The translations under genes and the position numbers were made by a program. Below, piece after piece: positions 46,121-57,739 of a DNA stretch of 64,000 bases (positions are counted from its first letter, which is position 1; every line of letters begins with the position of its first letter). Where the stretch lies: the NCBI GenBank assembly GCA_039881145.1, contig JAYKKI010000088.1:1698501-1762500 (forward strand), written 5' to 3'. The notes beneath the pieces were generated by a model. The model saw only the letters and a program-made list of their open reading frames with translations. It had not been told where the DNA came from and made no database searches. Source of the stretch: Druceiella hillmani (Eukaryota > Arthropoda > Insecta > Lepidoptera > Hepialidae).

Positions 46121-46930
46121 CTTTCTGTCTTTACTAGCTTATATCTCCCTCTCAACTTCCGTTCGCCTCGCTCGATCACACTTTTCGTAACGCTCTCGTC
46201 ACGCATTCACCAGCTTACTTTCCAAGTCAAGCGTGCGTAAAGAAGTTTTACTTGAAAAACAAATTTTCCTCTTTTCTTTCAGAGGTAACAATTCGAAAAA
46301 AGAATTCTTTTTTAGTGAATGTTTACGTTAAAAAATAATGAATCCAACAAATTTGAACTTTCAGGGTTCTGCGGCTGAGATTACGGTTAAATATGTCAAG
46401 TTTGTTTAATATGTATTAAGAGTACATAACATTATATGTGCGAAGGAGACAGATTATCCTAAAGCTAAATTTCTCATAGCTTCTTCTTCAAATAAAACTC
46501 CAGTCAATTGCGATCTTCATTAAGGAATTCCCATGTCGAACAATACTCACATCAAAACCGTTGTAATTGAATAAACATGTTTAAAATATAACTGACAACA
46601 TAACAGCGTAATTAATGAAACCCATTGTTTTATTTATTACAATCAAAACAAAACATCTCTGACTGAACAATGCATAAAATGATAAAAAAATTTTAAGCGT
46701 TTCCGTGCAAACGAGCTGTCAATCTACGTAAATGCGCATGATTGCTAGCGGCTAGTGATGGGAATCGAAGGTGCTGCCAGTGATTTGATTACGATTACTA
46801 ACAGGTAAGTCACAGGTCGTTATAAAATAAATAACACGTTTGCTTTAAAAGTCTTATAAGAAAAGTAAACGATTCATTTTATTCTTACATTTTAGGCATT
46901 CAAATTTTATTATTAAAATTATCTCGTTAT

Positions 46931-47198
46931 TCAAAATTAAATGAAACTACGTGATGTAGTATTATTTCTATTTCATTTAAATTGTTTACCACGACCTAGG
47001 TTTCGTTGTATTATGCAATTAGCAAAGATTAACTTAAATCGATAATCTCTGCTAATAGCCCACCTGAAGATGTTGTAATACAACGAAACCTAGGTCGTGG
47101 TAAAGAAATTAAAGAAAGTAGAAATAATACTACATCACGTAGTTTCATTTAATTGTTAATAATGAATTTCTACAAAATTAACGCCAAATATATTCAAT
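46931..47198 (-). mobile_element. Foldback element family FB-A, copy 9
   Basis: Reverse orientation: the inner end is on the left (tcaaaattaaatgaaactacg) and the outer arm on the right (gaatttctacaaaattaacgcc...attcaat). The flanks ATCTCGTTAT (46921-46930) and ATCTTGTCAT (47199-47208) are a 10-bp duplication with two differences. The left inner arm lacks the 'caacatcttcaggtggg' part. Confidence 0.88.
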
Positions 47199-47209
47199 AT
47201 CTTGTCATT

Positions 47210-47880
47210 ATTTTTGGAGCCTTTCCTAACGAAGCAGGCAACATTCATAAGGGCACAGAGGAATCACGGATAAGGTTAGTTTTGATGTGAACAGCTTCGA
47301 GATAGAGCAATTAAGCAAAAAAATCGCTAGCTATATCATTTATATCGACTGAATATGTTATGGAAATTATTCCTTAAATTACTTTTGGACTTGGTGAATA
47401 GTTTAAAAATTTTATTTATATGGGGATGTTTCTAATTTATTGAAAACATACCTTCACTTGTAATATAGTAGCGACGCACTTGCTTTTTCGCGAAAGTGTA
47501 TACTCGTATTGTATTTTGTGATGTCGAAGTAACAGTTTAACGTTTTATTTTTTGCTTCACAAAGTATTTGTACTTTGAAGTTAAAAAAACTAGATATTTA
47601 CGAAACACATTCAAATAAGTGCAGCGGTTAGATTGGGTGACATGTTTGTACTCGCACAATTATTTTCTTTACTTTCGTTTTAAAGTTCTGAGTTCTGAAC
47701 CTCAAGACGAAAAACGTGTAGTATATTATTTTATTCAGCGCTGTCATGAAGAGAATCTAAGTTCACTTACAGTTAGTCTTAGATTATACATGAATAATTC
47801 ATAGGTTGACGTGTAGAAGGTTCGGTGGTGCCATCTCGTGTCATATGCCATAACTACAGCAAAGACGAGAGAGACGTGAT
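47210..47880. other. No recognised gene
   Basis: AT-rich sequence. The frame at 47619-47804 has no family resemblance. Confidence 0.4.
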
Positions 47881-47889
47881 GGAGAACTT

Positions 47890-48530
47890 CAAATGGAACC
47901 CTTGTAGATCTTTCACGTATCCGTCTGTGTCGATCATAGCCATTTTTTTAAGAAATCGCTTGACGTGCAACTTGACGTACAAATTGCAAAGTAATCAAAT
48001 ATAATAACTCCCATATATCTCGTTAGTTAATATTTAAAAATATTTATATGGAAATTTGATTGATGGCAAATTATGTACCCGAAAAGAATTGTTAAAATAA
48101 TGTTAATATAGTGTGGTGTATTGTCTGAAAAGGCAAATTAAAAGGGTCTCGAAGATATTTTTTTCATCAAATATATAATGAAAAATATAAAAAAAATTGA
48201 TTACTTTCATCTTATTTCCGAAATTACTGGACCTAAAATTATCACATAAACAGGGTGTTTAGAAAAAAAAATTTTAAAAAAAGTGGCAAAGATTGCAGAA
48301 AATATAATCTATACATGCTATAACGATGATTTTAGATATCTTAATTTTTTAAGTATCCACGATAATAAATCTGTGTCACCTAACTTTAAATATATTAGGT
48401 GTTACTAAATATTGATTGCTCTAGGAAGACCTTTTTAGTGATGACTTATGATGAATAAAATAATTTCACTTCAAACGAGATACGGAACCCTCGATGCGCG
48501 AGGCAGACCCGCACTTGGCCGGTTTTCAGG
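47890..48530 (+). repeat. Lepidopteran-type repeat, uninterrupted paralogue of 34080-35190
   Basis: It shares 'cgtatccgtctgt', 'atcatagcc', 'actggacctaaaattatc', 'gatgacttatgatgaataaa', 'atttcacttcaaacgagatacgga' with the 34-kb copy. It ends with 'accctcgatgcgcgaggcagacccgcacttggccggttt', a tail I recognise as frequent in lepidopteran DNA. It serves as the empty site for the TIR insertion at 34610. Confidence 0.65.
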
Positions 48531-48654
48531 ATTCTGTAACCAAACTAGGGGCACCTATAATTCTTTTATCTCCATTTGTACGTCTGTATGTCACAGTCGT
48601 TTCACTCGCAGGTTATTAGCGCTGTAAAGCTGAAATTTAGCAAGTTTATGCATA

Positions 48655-49335
48655 TTTATATTAGAGATATGTAACTCATGAGTGAGAGATATAGAAGATA
48701 TATCTCACATGTTACGATCATATATATCACTCACTCACTTGAAATTAAAATGTATTAGTATATCACCAGCTCGTGAGTGATCGACGTCTTTTTGTTTCAC
48801 CAAATCAATCATTTCACTCACTCGTCGCGTCGTGAAGATAGATATAAAAGTATATGTTTTGACGTTATATGAAAGAGAAAGAAAACGATTGAACTGTTAA
48901 GTCAAGTATGCAACTGGATCTATGTAGACGAACGTAGCTACTCGCGATCCAATGTGAACACTGTGATAAAGTATACTTAAGTTCGCTCAAAATATTTGGT
49001 TAAAAAACAAACACTTTTTTTGTTTCATTTCAAAATTGAATTTATAACTGTATAAATACGCCAATATATTCCAATTTAATTACTTTTAATTAACATTAAA
49101 GTTATTTTATGTATAACTTGAATCTAGGTTGACAGTCCTAAGCCTGCAAAGTATTAAGCAAAGTGGATACTCTTGTAGAATTTATTTTTAATTTGATTTT
49201 TGTAATGTTCAGTAATTACTGTTTATCACCATATTGTATGACCATTGTTCAACGTATGCGTAATAAATAATTTCGTTAATAACTCGGAGTACTGAGCTAC
49301 TGAGCTGGAGATATAAATGAGTGATATATATCTTT
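48655..49335 (+). repeat. Dispersed repeat R-C, longest copy (X)
   Basis: It matches 42100-42460 in reverse at both ends. Its middle (48720-48925: 'tcaccaaatcaatcatttcactcactcgtcgcgtcgtgaagataga' and 'gaaagagaaagaaaacgat') matches in reverse the pieces at 52605-52860 and 53729-53984. It is therefore a family of at least four copies here, about 670 bp at full length. No frame is preserved. Confidence 0.82.
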
Positions 49336-49447
49336 CCAATCAAATGATATATATCACTCTTTTCTTTTCACTGATACATTTTGCGCACTTCTAATTTATA
49401 ACATATACAAAGTTAAGAATTACGATTATTAAAAATATTGGGTTGGA

Positions 49448-49474
49448 AGGGAGGGGAGGGGGGGGGGGGGGGTT
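49448..49474 (+). other. G-tract with G-quadruplex potential
   Basis: GGAAGGGAGGGGA is followed by an unbroken run of 17 or 18 G in otherwise AT-rich DNA. Several G3+ tracts within 27 bases fit the usual quadruplex pattern. The exact run length may be affected by sequencing slippage. Confidence 0.8.
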
Positions 49475-49749
49475 AGGTGTCATAAACCCTTTTTCGATAC
49501 AGGGATCCGTTTACGAGATATTAAGCTTTAAAGTTGTCACTTTTATTAGAGTTACTGGTCTTCATCACCTTCCAGCTATACCGTTATTTTTGAATGCCGT
49601 ATAACAAAATTAAAAGAAAAATTCTCATAGACAAGTGCGTTCTATTACTTTAGGAATAATAGTCGATCAACGTGCGGGCTATTTCCAGATCCAATCTTTT
49701 CGACCCTCAAAACCTCGGTTCTCAAAATTCACTTTCTCTCATAAGGAAA

Positions 49750-50031
49750 CCTCTGTGGTATCTCGCATGGTTTGGGTTATTGTTCTATTCCTCCCATTTG
49801 GCTACGCTGCGTATCAGAGGATCTCCAATTGGCGAAGGTGGGCTTGGAGAAGGCGATCTAAATCATCTCATTTTTGCATGTCCATTGAATAATATATTTC
49901 CTGCGTTTATTTACAAATTATTAAAATATAAAATTCAATTGCCCATCAACATAAGATCACTTTTATCTATTGCTAACCAACCCATTTTAGGATTAATCAT
50001 TCAGTTCATAAGAAAGAACGACATCAAAATA
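49750..50031 (+). pseudogene. Non-LTR retrotransposon RNase H-like C-terminal remnant
   Basis: The frame covering 49760-50031 reads YSSHLATLRIRGSPIGEGGL, then GEGDLNHLIFACPLNNIFPA, and ends FIRKNDIKI. 'SP.C..G.gDLnHi.f.CP' is the typical end of the RNase H/zinc-knuckle region of Jockey/I-like elements in insects; here the first Cys positions are lost. The alternative frame at 49635-49892 is a shadow. The upstream RT is absent. Confidence 0.65.
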
Positions 50032-50390
50032 TAGAATTTTTCATATATATTCTTGTTTATTTTTGTTTTTATGTTTGTTTGTTTATTTGTATATGTTTAT
50101 TTTATATTCTCTGTATATTATAATCTGATTTTCTTCATTTTCTTTACTTGTAGCCAAATTCTTCTTTAATTTTTGTTTTATTATATAGTTTATTCTTTTG
50201 TTAACAAGCAACAATGACTGATATTCGAAATATGATTTAATCAGTGTTGAATAGCCTTTTTCCACAATTGACATAGGCAAAGGTCCTTTGTGGAGAGAAC
50301 GAAGGCCATATAATCAAAGATAAAGTTAGTCGACCAATTTATGACGTGTAGTTAATCTGTAAAAAGTTCATAGAAACCCCATACAAATAA

Positions 50391-50728
50391 CTTAATTAAC
50401 TTCAAAAATAACTTATATTTTAAAATATTTTTTTTCTATGTCTGTGAAAAATATATTAGGCAATATATTTATATATTTACATGGTGAGGAATAATTGATA
50501 TTTGAAAATGATTTAATAGAAATGCTATATGCGTTTAAATGTTTATATGCGTTTAAATGCTTAATTAACTTCAGAAATAACTTATATTTTAAAACATTTT
50601 TTTTCTATGTCTGTGAAAAATATATTAGGCGATATATTTATATATTTACATGATGAGGAATAATTAATATTTGAAAATGATTTAATAGAAATGCTATATG
50701 CGTTTAAATGTTTATATGTGCGTAAATG
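50391..50728. repeat. Two-unit tandem repeat, 169-bp period
   Basis: 'cttaattaacttca.aaataacttatattttaaaa' begins at 50391 and 50560. Both units continue to 'aatgctatatgcgtttaaatgtttatatg'. They differ at only a few positions, so the duplication is recent. Confidence 0.92.
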
Positions 50729-50729
50729 T

Positions 50730-51985
50730 GTACGGAACCCTCGAAGTGCGAGTTATATTGGTCGAGTTCGGTTTTCTGTAAAGAGTACAGTGCTCTCCTT
50801 ATTACTAATGCTTAAAATACTTTTTTTACTATTGTAGCTCGAAAGTGAAAAAAATAATTAAAACCGGCCTAGTGCGAGTCGGAATCGGGCACGAAGGGTG
50901 GCCGTAGCGCCGGTTAAACTTATGACTTTGTATTTCTCAGACACTTTTAAAAAAATTGGTTGTCTGTAAAGTCGGTTTACGGACGATAGTTTTACGTGAT
51001 AACGTCATAAAGAAACATTGGTGAAAAATTGTATACTTTTATGAATTAAATTGAATTATTATCACTGAATTATTATTATTTTGTACAATACAAAGAAGGG
51101 CTTCATTGAAAATTACAATTTTTTCCATAAATTAACATTTATTTACACTCGTTAATTCAAATATTTTTTTACTTAAATTATACAGATTAATTACAAGTAA
51201 CAATGTGCTATTAACAATTTATTTACAACTTATATACATGTGTTATATTTAAGATCTTCCAATCTGCGTTATTCTCTTAAGGATAGGACGATGATAGGAA
51301 AAGTACGAAATCAAGGGGAGTGTTTCAAGTGTAATGTGTCTTGAAATAAATTCCGACGCTTGGGCCGATCGTGCGTCTCTATCACTTGTTCCGCCCTCTC
51401 GCTTGCACGCTCAGGCTCAGGCGGAACGTGACACTTTTTCATGCATGCAGCCGGTGTTAATCGATTTATAAGACGTTATCAAGTCAACAAAGTTAAAAAA
51501 CTACACAACATATCTCATTTGTATAAATTTTCATTGAAAGTTTATTTTAAGTTAAAGGTTTTTTTAAAAGTTTACTTTAATTTTTTTCAGAATTTTACGT
51601 ACGTTAATTAATCACCTTAAAGTAAATTAGAGGGTGTGGACACACTTTTTAAGGCTTTAGAAGCGCTTATCTCACCAACTATTTAAATAAAAAAAATATT
51701 TTTGAACCTTTATACTTTTTGAGACCTATCAAAAAATACTCCATACGTTTATGCGCACTGGATTTTTTTCATCCCTCAGTTACATTTATGGAATGCCACC
51801 CCTAATATCATTTTTTTCATAATTCCACTATTTCATTATATAGCGATTCATAAAAGCACCTAGAATCCAAATTTCATCTGTACAGTGCCAATAGTCTCCA
51901 AGTAAAATGGGTGTGACATACGGACAGACGGACAGGACGAAATTATGAGGGTTCCCCGTTTTTGCCTTTTGGCTACACAATCTTA
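50730..51985. repeat. Block of lepidopteran-type dispersed repeats
   Basis: It begins 'tacggaaccctcgaagtgcgag' (50732). It includes 'aaccggcctagtgcgagtcgg' (50861), 'gtcggtttacggacgatagttttacgtgataacgtcataa' (50970-51010), 'ggcggaacgtgaca...gcatgcagccggtgttaatcgattt' (51420-51470) and, at the end, 'tgtgacatacggacagacggacagga..agggttcc..tttttgccttttggctac' (51910-51977). 'gataacgtcataaa' and 'ttataagacgttatc' at 50999 and 51467 form a short inverted pair and may be the ends of one nested element. There is no coding region. Confidence 0.6.
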
Positions 51986-52179
51986 AAAATGATTGGACTC
52001 ATGACTCATTCACTATGCAAATTACTAAGAGTAAGATGTAACTGGATTTATACTCGCCAATGTAATCATTACAGCCATCACTATTTACCAATTAAGTACT
52101 AAATCTTTAGTGACTGCCGCCATTTATAGCGAAGTGAGGTGCGACAAAATAGCTATTGTTATTATCCTCGTATGAAACA

Positions 52180-52210
52180 TTGTGTGTGTGCGTGTGTGTG
52201 TGTGCTCGTG
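52180..52210. repeat. (GT)n microsatellite
   Basis: GT repeat with single CG interruptions. Confidence 0.9.
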
Positions 52211-52290
52211 CGGACGTGTGGCAGGTTTTACACAGCCACAAGTGAGATATATTAATAAGGATGATCTGAAATAGAAGACAAACATAAATA

Positions 52291-53414
52291 AATATGTAAA
52301 TAATCGTTGATGAAGATACGCAATAAAGTGTAATATGTCAAGGCGAACGTTCAGTCGGCGTTTAGAGAAACATTGTTTATTGATCTAGACTTTTCCATAA
52401 AGAACACGTATGCGTGGTAGACATGTTCAAGAAATGCGGTTACTATTTCTTGAAAATAGTTATGCCCATAAACAAAACCGTCGATCGTTTGCTGGTGATC
52501 ATTAAACAATTTTAAACAACATATGGTAGTTAATTTTTTATTAAATTAATGTAAATAATATTCATCTAGATTTAGAAGGTGCTGATAGAAACTAGAGGTG
52601 CGCAACATGTATATACATAGATCCAGTTGCATATTTGACTAAACAGTTCGATCGTTTTCTTTCTCTTTCATATAACATCAAAACAAATACTTTTATATCT
52701 ATCTTCACGACGCGACGAGTGAGTGAAATGATTGATTTGGTGAAACGAAAAAGACGCCGATCACTCCTGAACTAGTGATATACTGATACATTTTGATTTT
52801 GAGTGAGCGAGTGATAGATATGATCGTAACATGTGAGCTATACACATCTCTAATAGAAACCATAGAGTAGTGAACAAGAGAAAGAACTAAAACCTAACTG
52901 AAAAGCACGAAACTGAGTTACATATATTCTGGGTCAAGACGAATTTAAGTATAACTCATTTCTTGAAATCTCTTTAGTAGTTTAGTTTGTACAAGGGAAC
53001 AAACTTACTCACATGCGTACATACATACATAGCATGTGAAATTCATAATCCTGTCTGTCGTGGCCGCTAAAAAGAATAAAAGAATTACATAGCATCATAT
53101 ACTGAAGATCTAATACGGACAATAGGACAGATCTGGCTTGAAATTGGCAACAAGAACGCTAGCTTTAATATGTAAGTAAAGGCACCGAAAAAGTTTATAA
53201 AAGAAAAGTCAACGCTCAATATTAGACAATGTTTCGTTTGCGCTAAAATTAATTCAGATGAGGAAGACGTACTTGAAGTTATTTTTCATACAAGATAAAG
53301 AAACTGATCAGATAAATAAACAACAATGTATTGTCTTTATTCCAATTCATATTATCTTCAAAACGTCATACACAAATTTGAATATTTCTTTGACTGACGT
53401 TGTAAACAGGAGCG
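52291..53414. repeat. First unit of an exact 1124-bp tandem duplication
   Basis: From 'aatatgtaaataatcgttga' to '..ttgtaaacaggagcg'. I compared lines side by side with 53415-54538 and saw no difference. The unit contains a repeat R-C piece (52605-52860, reverse) and, at its right end, about 240 bp related to the body of the TIR element at 54571-55102. Confidence 0.95.
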
Positions 53415-54538
53415 AATATGTAAATAATCGTTGATGAAGATACGCAATAAAGTGTAATATGTCAAGGCGAACGTTCAGTCGGCGTTTAGAGAAACATTGT
53501 TTATTGATCTAGACTTTTCCATAAAGAACACGTATGCGTGGTAGACATGTTCAAGAAATGCGGTTACTATTTCTTGAAAATAGTTATGCCCATAAACAAA
53601 ACCGTCGATCGTTTGCTGGTGATCATTAAACAATTTTAAACAACATATGGTAGTTAATTTTTTATTAAATTAATGTAAATAATATTCATCTAGATTTAGA
53701 AGGTGCTGATAGAAACTAGAGGTGCGCAACATGTATATACATAGATCCAGTTGCATATTTGACTAAACAGTTCGATCGTTTTCTTTCTCTTTCATATAAC
53801 ATCAAAACAAATACTTTTATATCTATCTTCACGACGCGACGAGTGAGTGAAATGATTGATTTGGTGAAACGAAAAAGACGCCGATCACTCCTGAACTAGT
53901 GATATACTGATACATTTTGATTTTGAGTGAGCGAGTGATAGATATGATCGTAACATGTGAGCTATACACATCTCTAATAGAAACCATAGAGTAGTGAACA
54001 AGAGAAAGAACTAAAACCTAACTGAAAAGCACGAAACTGAGTTACATATATTCTGGGTCAAGACGAATTTAAGTATAACTCATTTCTTGAAATCTCTTTA
54101 GTAGTTTAGTTTGTACAAGGGAACAAACTTACTCACATGCGTACATACATACATAGCATGTGAAATTCATAATCCTGTCTGTCGTGGCCGCTAAAAAGAA
54201 TAAAAGAATTACATAGCATCATATACTGAAGATCTAATACGGACAATAGGACAGATCTGGCTTGAAATTGGCAACAAGAACGCTAGCTTTAATATGTAAG
54301 TAAAGGCACCGAAAAAGTTTATAAAAGAAAAGTCAACGCTCAATATTAGACAATGTTTCGTTTGCGCTAAAATTAATTCAGATGAGGAAGACGTACTTGA
54401 AGTTATTTTTCATACAAGATAAAGAAACTGATCAGATAAATAAACAACAATGTATTGTCTTTATTCCAATTCATATTATCTTCAAAACGTCATACACAAA
54501 TTTGAATATTTCTTTGACTGACGTTGTAAACAGGAGCG
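53415..54538. repeat. Second unit of the 1124-bp tandem duplication
   Basis: Identical to 52291-53414 as far as I can read. Beyond 54538 the sequence continues into the TIR element flank, so this unit holds the original right boundary. The frame at 54382-54627 crosses this boundary and is not a gene. Confidence 0.95.
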
Positions 54539-54570
54539 AGCGAGTGGCGTATGCGATGTTTAAAAGCAAT

Positions 54571-55102
54571 GCCGGGTCTCCTGCAGCCATATTTTTGTTA
54601 GAAATGGGTCCTAACATGTTTTTTTAACAAAATAGGGGCGTGGCCAAAATGTTTTGTCGAACAAAAACATGCAAACATGTTATCTGAGACGAATGGATAA
54701 CATCCCCTGTTCGCCTGGGGAGGGGATGTTTATTCCGCCCTTGCTTTCGAACATCGACACGTTAGTCGCTCCAGTTGTTTACATCGTCAGCCGGAGAAAT
54801 ATTCAAATTTGTGTATGGGGCTTTGAAGATGTATGAATTGGAATAAAGACATTACATTGTTATTTGTTAATTTGATCGGTTTCTTTTTCTTGTATGAAAA
54901 ATAACTTCAAAGCTTCAAGTACGTCTTCCTCGTCTGAATTCATTTTAGCTCAAATGAAAAATTATTTAATATTGAGCGTTGACTTTTTAGTTATAACGCA
55001 GGAGACGGTTATGTTTTGCTAACATGTTCACTAAACATGTTCTGTTAGATTTTTGGCGCAGGAGACCCGCCTTAACAAAAATATGGTCGCAGGAGACCCG
55101 GC
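54571..55102 (-). mobile_element. TIR DNA element, 532 bp, with a short transposase-like start
   Basis: The 30-bp TIRs, GCCGGGTCTCCTGC..., at 54571-54600 and 55073-55102 differ at two positions. The motif 'ggcgcaggagac' or 'cgcaggagac' recurs sub-terminally on the right, and 'aacatgtt' occurs several times. On the minus strand from 54943 a 27-codon frame reads MNSDEEDVLEALKLFFIQEK, ETDQINK, stop, plausibly the N-terminus of a lost transposase. About 240 bp of the body (54785-55000) recurs inverted at the end of the 1124-bp unit (54320-54560). No clear target duplication is seen, and the superfamily is undecided. Confidence 0.75.
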
Positions 55103-55104
55103 TT

Positions 55105-55730
55105 AAGGTTAGGAGCGTTCATTCATATCAATTTTCAAAGATTGTAAAGGTCGACGAGGTGAAACTATGGTGAAACGTCTTTGGTTCATTTGCTAAGAAA
55201 GTGCTTTCGTAGTTTTTATATAAAGATTTTAGATAAAATCTTGTTAAAACTTGGTTTATTGTGTACAATATATGGATTTAATAATCATAAACAAAATAAG
55301 AAAAATAAAAATGTGAAGGTACAAAAACATTATATTGCGTTTTTATCTATCCTGCCAGTGATTGTCGATTTATATGTATTTCAAAAACTAGAATTAGTCA
55401 TTAATATTACGACTTAGTAATATGTACTATTATTTATTTAAAAAAAAACTTTGATAATTCTCATATCTTATTACAAAAATATTGTAAGTGTTTAAGTAAT
55501 TTTAAAACAGTTTTTTTTCAGAAATAAGGATTTATTAAACGAAGGACAGGGTATCTCATATTCAAGTTTTGTAACTAAAAGTTATTGCAGCAAATCTTAT
55601 GTTTACTAATCTTTAATTGCTTCAGACTGATACCAAATTCAGTTCCAACAAACAAACTTTTATAACTAATATTTTGAAAAGATGGGAGTCGTGATGAGAA
55701 TATAAGGTTAATCTCTATTAGTTAGAATAC
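55105..55730. other. No recognised gene
   Basis: AT-rich sequence. The 78-residue frame at 55181-55417 has no family resemblance. Confidence 0.4.
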
Positions 55731-55734
55731 AAAA

Positions 55735-56805
55735 AGTCCTTTGTTTCTTATTTTTTTTTAATTCGTTAAACATATATATCTGTGTAATTATAAAATGTTT
55801 TGTAAATATATTTAAATATTGGAATATCTTTATTATGGAATACAAAAAGGCCATTGTTTCTTATTTTTTTATTCGTTAAACATATGTATCTTTGTAATTA
55901 TAAAATGTTTTGTAAATATATTTAAATATTGGAATAACTTTGTTTTGAAATACAAAAAGTTCGTTGTTTCTTATTTTTTTATTCATTAAACATATCTACC
56001 TGTCTAATGATAAAATGTTTTGTAAATATATTTAAATATTGGAATATCTTTATTTTGGAATAGAAAAAGTTCGTTGTTTCTTATTTTTTTTATTCATTAA
56101 ACATATGTACCTGTCTAATGATAAAATGTTTTGTAAATATATTTAAATATTGGAATATCTTTATTTTGGAATAGGAAAAGTTCGTTGTTTCTTATTTTTT
56201 TTATTCATTGAACATATCTACCTGTCTAATGATAAAATGTTTTGTAAATATATTTAAATATTGGAATATCTTTATTTTGGAATAGAAAAAGTTCGTTGTT
56301 TCTTATTTTTTTTATTCATTAAACATATGTACCTGTCTAATGGTAAAATGTTTTGTAAATATATTTAAATATTGTAATATCTTTATTTTGGAATAAAAAA
56401 GTTCGTTGTTTCTTATTTTTTTTATTCATTAAACATATGTACCTGTCTAATGATAAAATGTTTTGTAAATATATTTAAATATTGGAATATCTTTATTTTG
56501 GAATAGAAAAAGTTCGTTGTTTCTTATTTTTTTTATTCATTAAACATATGTACCTGTCTAATGGTAAAATGTTTTGTAAATATATTTAAATATTGTAATA
56601 TCTTTATTTTGGAATAAAAAAGTTCGTTGTTTCTTATTTTTTTTATTCATTAAACATATGTACCTGTCTAATGATAAAATGTTATGTAAATATATTTAAA
56701 TATTGTAATATCCTTATTTTGGAATACAAAAAGGACATTGTTTCTTATTTTTTTTAATTCGTTAAACATATATACCTGTCTAATGATAAAATATTCGTAT
56801 TCTTA
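55735..56805. repeat. About 110-bp minisatellite, about ten units
   Basis: The marker 'ttgtttcttatttttt' occurs at 55741, 55854, 55964, 56074, 56185, 56296, 56406, 56517, 56627 and 56738, giving periods of 110-113 bp. Units share 'cattaaacatat.taccTgtctaatgataaaatg', 'tttgtaaatatatttaaatattg' and 'aatatctttattttggaata'. The central units are most alike and the edge units most diverged, as expected from unequal exchange. Confidence 0.97.
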
Positions 56806-57113
56806 CGGAATTTTAATGATTATAATACTGTAAATATTCGAAGAGGTTTTAAAAATATCTAATGCAGACTTTTCCTCAGTAACTCTGATAAGACACGTAA
56901 AATAGCTGACGTTGTGAGTAAACTATGTCAACTTTAAACCGCGATATGAAATTAATATAATTTTAAGGAAAATAAGGACAATGTGTTTAAGGACAGCGGT
57001 AATTTACTTTCATATTAGTATTTTAAAGTGCTCTTTAAAACAAATTTGAATAATATTAATGATAAAAGTAGGTAATAAAATTTGACGAACAACATCCGAA
57101 CAGGCGAAGAAAA

Positions 57114-57738
57114 TTGTTATAACTAAATAGGCATTTTTTATTCTTTCTAATATAACACATTTCATTTACGTTAAATTATTAAAAATTAATAAAATATTAA
57201 GTAATAAATCATTTATAAACTGTGCTATTTTTAATAGACAAAATACGAAGTCATTTGCAGAATAACTGTAATTCAAGCCGCTAGATGACGCTGTTTTTTT
57301 GACAACCGTTAAAAAAAATATATTTACTAGCTATAATATCTGGTAAAATTACACGTCGTAAAAAATAATAATTTCGTTCCGAATAACAGATTCTTAACAA
57401 TTTATAGATTATGCTAAATATCTTCTGAACGAAATTATAATTAAATAGACACTTTCTTATTCTTTCGAATATAACACATTTCACTTACGTTAAAGTATTC
57501 AAAATTAATAAAATCTAGAGTAATCAATAATTTATAAACTGTGCTATTATTAATAGACAAAATACTAAGTAATTTGCAGAATAACTGTAACTCAACCCGC
57601 TAGATGGCGCTGTTTTTGACAGCCGTTGAAAATATATTTACTAGCTATAATATTTGGTAAAATTAGCACGTCGTAAAAAAATCAATAATTTTGTTCTGAA
57701 GGACAGATTTTTAACAGTTTATAGATTATGCTAAACAG
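57114..57738. repeat. Two-unit tandem repeat, about 320-bp period, with a CTCF-like word
   Basis: 'attctttc.aatataacacatttca.ttacgttaaa' starts both units. Both contain 'aacccgctagatggcgctg' or its variant and end 'aacagtttatagattatgctaaa'. The second unit's ccgctagatggcgc (57597-57610) agrees at 13 of 14 positions with the CTCF consensus CCASYAGRKGGCRS. In the first unit (57278-57291) one more base differs. The frame at 57281-57484 is not a gene. Confidence 0.85.
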
Positions 57739-57739
57739 T

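Noticed and set aside
46758..46805. ATG frame MGIEGAASDLITITN followed by GGTAAGTC
   Set aside because: The donor-like site is good, but there is no upstream promoter, no homology and only 15 codons. The surrounding sequence looks like degenerate repeat, so I judge this to be chance.
49635..49892. 85-codon plus-strand frame
   Set aside because: It overlaps in another frame the stretch reading GEGDLNHLIFACP, which is the recognisable RNase H tail. It is a shadow.
54382..54627. 81-codon frame at the end of the tandem duplication
   Set aside because: It runs from repeat body across the duplication boundary into a TIR, and the better frame of the related body is the minus-strand one at 54943.
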